Position numbers and translations under genes: made by a program
The notes under the pieces: model-generated
Told to the model about the DNA's origin: nothing
The model's input: the letters and a program-made list of their open reading frames with translations, nothing else
The model's database searches: none
Shown: positions 63,079-64,000 of the stretch, in pieces
How positions within the stretch are numbered: position 1 is the first letter of the stretch
How the letters are laid out: every line of letters starts with the position of its first letter
Source of the DNA: Martelella lutilitoris
GTDB taxonomy: Bacteria > Pseudomonadota > Alphaproteobacteria > Rhizobiales > Rhizobiaceae
NCBI RefSeq assembly: GCF_005924265.1
Contig: NZ_VCLB01000002.1
Location: 62,001-126,000 of the forward strand
Length of the DNA: 64,000 nucleotides
Direction of reading: 5' to 3'

Positions 63079-64000
63079 TTACCTCTGTTCCAGCGCCTTT
63101 GCCATACGCGCGAGCGCTTCGGCAAGGGTCTCTTTTGCACATGCGAAATTCAGGCGGACCCAGTTTTCAAGCCCCGGGCCGAAATCCGACCCGCCGCTGA
63201 GACCGACGCGGGCATGCGTGAGTAGCCAGTCCGCCGCCGGCGCATCAAGTGCATAAGCGGAAAGATCGACCCATGCGAGAAAGCTCGCTTCGGCCGGCAG
63301 AACCTTGGCCTTTGGCAGGGTGGCGGCAACAAAGGATTGCAGCATATCGCGATTTTCCGCAATCGTCGCCCGAACCCCATCGCGCCATTCGGCGCCATCG
63401 CGATAGGCCGCCTCCATGGCGGCAAGCCCGAGGATGTTGACGCTGTCGACCAGCCCCTTCTTCGCGCCCATGAAAGCGGCCCGAAGCTTTTCATCGGCGA
63501 TCACGGCAAAGGCCGCCTTAAGCCCGGCGATGTTCCAGGTCTTGCTCGCAGCCATCAGGGTGATCGTGCGTGCCTCGATCGCCTTCGACAGCGATGCGAC
63601 CGGAACATGCGCGCGGCCATCGAGCGTCAGGCCGCAATGGATCTCGTCCGACACCAGCACCATGTCGTGGCGGATGCAGAGTTCGGCCCTGAGCGCCAGT
63701 TCGTCGCGCGTATAAACGCGCCCGGTCGGGTTCTGCGGATTGCAGAGCAGCATCAGTCTCGAGCGCGCGGCGGCCTCTTCGAGGGCTTTCTCATTCGAGA
63801 CCCACCGGCCATCGCCGGACGGGCTTTGCCAGACGGCGGCGGTCGTCAATCCCCAGGTGTCCGGTGCGGTCCTGAGCGGCTTGTAGACAGGATATTCCTG
63901 CATCACCGTGTCGCCGGGCGCGGTGAAGGCGTTGAGCGCCATGTTGAAGCCCGGCTCCACGCCCGGCAGGAACACCAGCCATTCGGGCGCGACATGCCAG
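63079..64000 (-). CDS. PLP-dependent aminotransferase, MalY/PatB-like (partial, N terminus outside window)
   Basis: The frame runs off the right end, so the first part of the protein, roughly 80 residues, is missing. The visible 306 residues show class I/II aminotransferase features: CNPQNPTGRVYT, DEIHCGL with the PLP-binding Asp, and the Schiff-base Lys in AASKTWNIAG. The SDEIHCGLTLDG and ASKTWNIAGLK pattern is that of MalY/PatB proteins, which cleave cystathionine or related C-S bonds rather than transaminate. A GntR gene follows in the same operon. Confidence 0.88.
   Translation of the reverse strand, partial: WHVAPEWLVFLPGVEPGFNMALNAFTAPGDTVMQEYPVYKPLRTAPDTWGLTTAAVWQSPSGDGRWVSNEKALEEAAARSRLMLLCNPQNPTGRVYTRDELALRAELCIRHDMVLVSDEIHCGLTLDGRAHVPVASLSKAIEARTITLMAASKTWNIAGLKAAFAVIADEKLRAAFMGAKKGLVDSVNILGLAAMEAAYRDGAEWRDGVRATIAENRDMLQSFVAATLPKAKVLPAEASFLAWVDLSAYALDAPAADWLLTHARVGLSGGSDFGPGLENWVRLNFACAKETLAEALARMAKALEQR

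Noticed and set aside
1-64000. A search for CRISPR arrays, phage genes, toxin-antitoxin pairs and defence systems
   Set aside because: No regularly spaced repeats, integrase, nuclease-effector clusters or toxin-antitoxin pairs were visible. The HNH protein at 2035-2592 stands alone without defence partners.

Overview
The window looks like chromosome of a GC-rich alphaproteobacterium of the Rhizobiales, most like a Rhizobiaceae-type soil, plant or marine generalist. This is inferred from gene content: a short housekeeping block is followed by about 60 kb of uptake and catabolism modules, each with its own regulator. I saw no rRNA, tRNA, CRISPR array, plasmid or phage genes. The only mobile-element trace is a short IS481-type transposase remnant near 43.2 kb. 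Both ends cut genes: a YihY/BrkB membrane protein on the left and a PatB/MalY-type aminotransferase on the right.

Layout. 0-2.6 kb: YihY/BrkB, glutamyl-Q tRNA(Asp) synthetase, an AlkA-type DNA glycosylase and an HNH endonuclease. 2.7-8.5 kb: an exported HAD phosphatase and an exported sulfatase, divergent from an AraC-type regulator, then a proline iminopeptidase-like hydrolase. 8.5-12.3 kb: a tightly overlapping operon for a Gfo/Idh/MocA oxidoreductase, a CaiB-type CoA-transferase, a solute-binding protein without a signal peptide, and a MaoC hydratase. 12.5 kb: YjdM/PhnA zinc-ribbon protein. 13.0-23.6 kb: an L-fucose-type (6-deoxy sugar) oxidative pathway with mutarotase, lactonase, IclR regulator, sugar ABC importer, two enolase-superfamily dehydratases (one clearly FucD), SDR dehydrogenase and FAH hydrolase. 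The pathway should end in pyruvate and lactate, but no sugar 1-dehydrogenase is obvious.

23.6-35.8 kb: a nitrogen-compound region. A GntR regulator, an M20-like protein and an aspartate-dehydrogenase-like protein (the last two seem to have lost catalytic residues) diverge from a phosphotriesterase-like lactonase. Beside them is an operon with a polar-amino-acid ABC importer, a DHDPS-family lyase, a DUF3830 protein and a remarkable single-chain protein fusing all three subunits of the HcnABC/opine-oxidase type of flavoprotein dehydrogenase. 35.9-41.2 kb: FGGY kinase, BtpA-family protein and DeoR regulator, divergent from an SDR and a lone MalK-type ATPase. 41.3-42.9 kb: a Fe3+-type ABC permease. 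43.0-51.3 kb: IS481 remnant, aromatic-type aldehyde dehydrogenase, PAS-LuxR regulator, and a complete branched-chain-type ABC importer with an alpha/beta hydrolase.

51.6-64 kb: a TRAP transporter with a DeoR regulator, divergent from an SDR, a DadA-like FAD oxidoreductase, HyuA/HyuB (ATP-dependent hydantoinase/oxoprolinase) and a RidA-family protein; then a GntR regulator and the cut aminotransferase. Three separate importers carry a stable hairpin directly after the binding-protein gene, a common way of making more binding protein than permease. Most promising for follow-up are the three-domain fusion oxidase and its operon, the leaderless binding protein inside a CoA-ester operon, and the paired degenerate enzymes at 24.3-26.4 kb.
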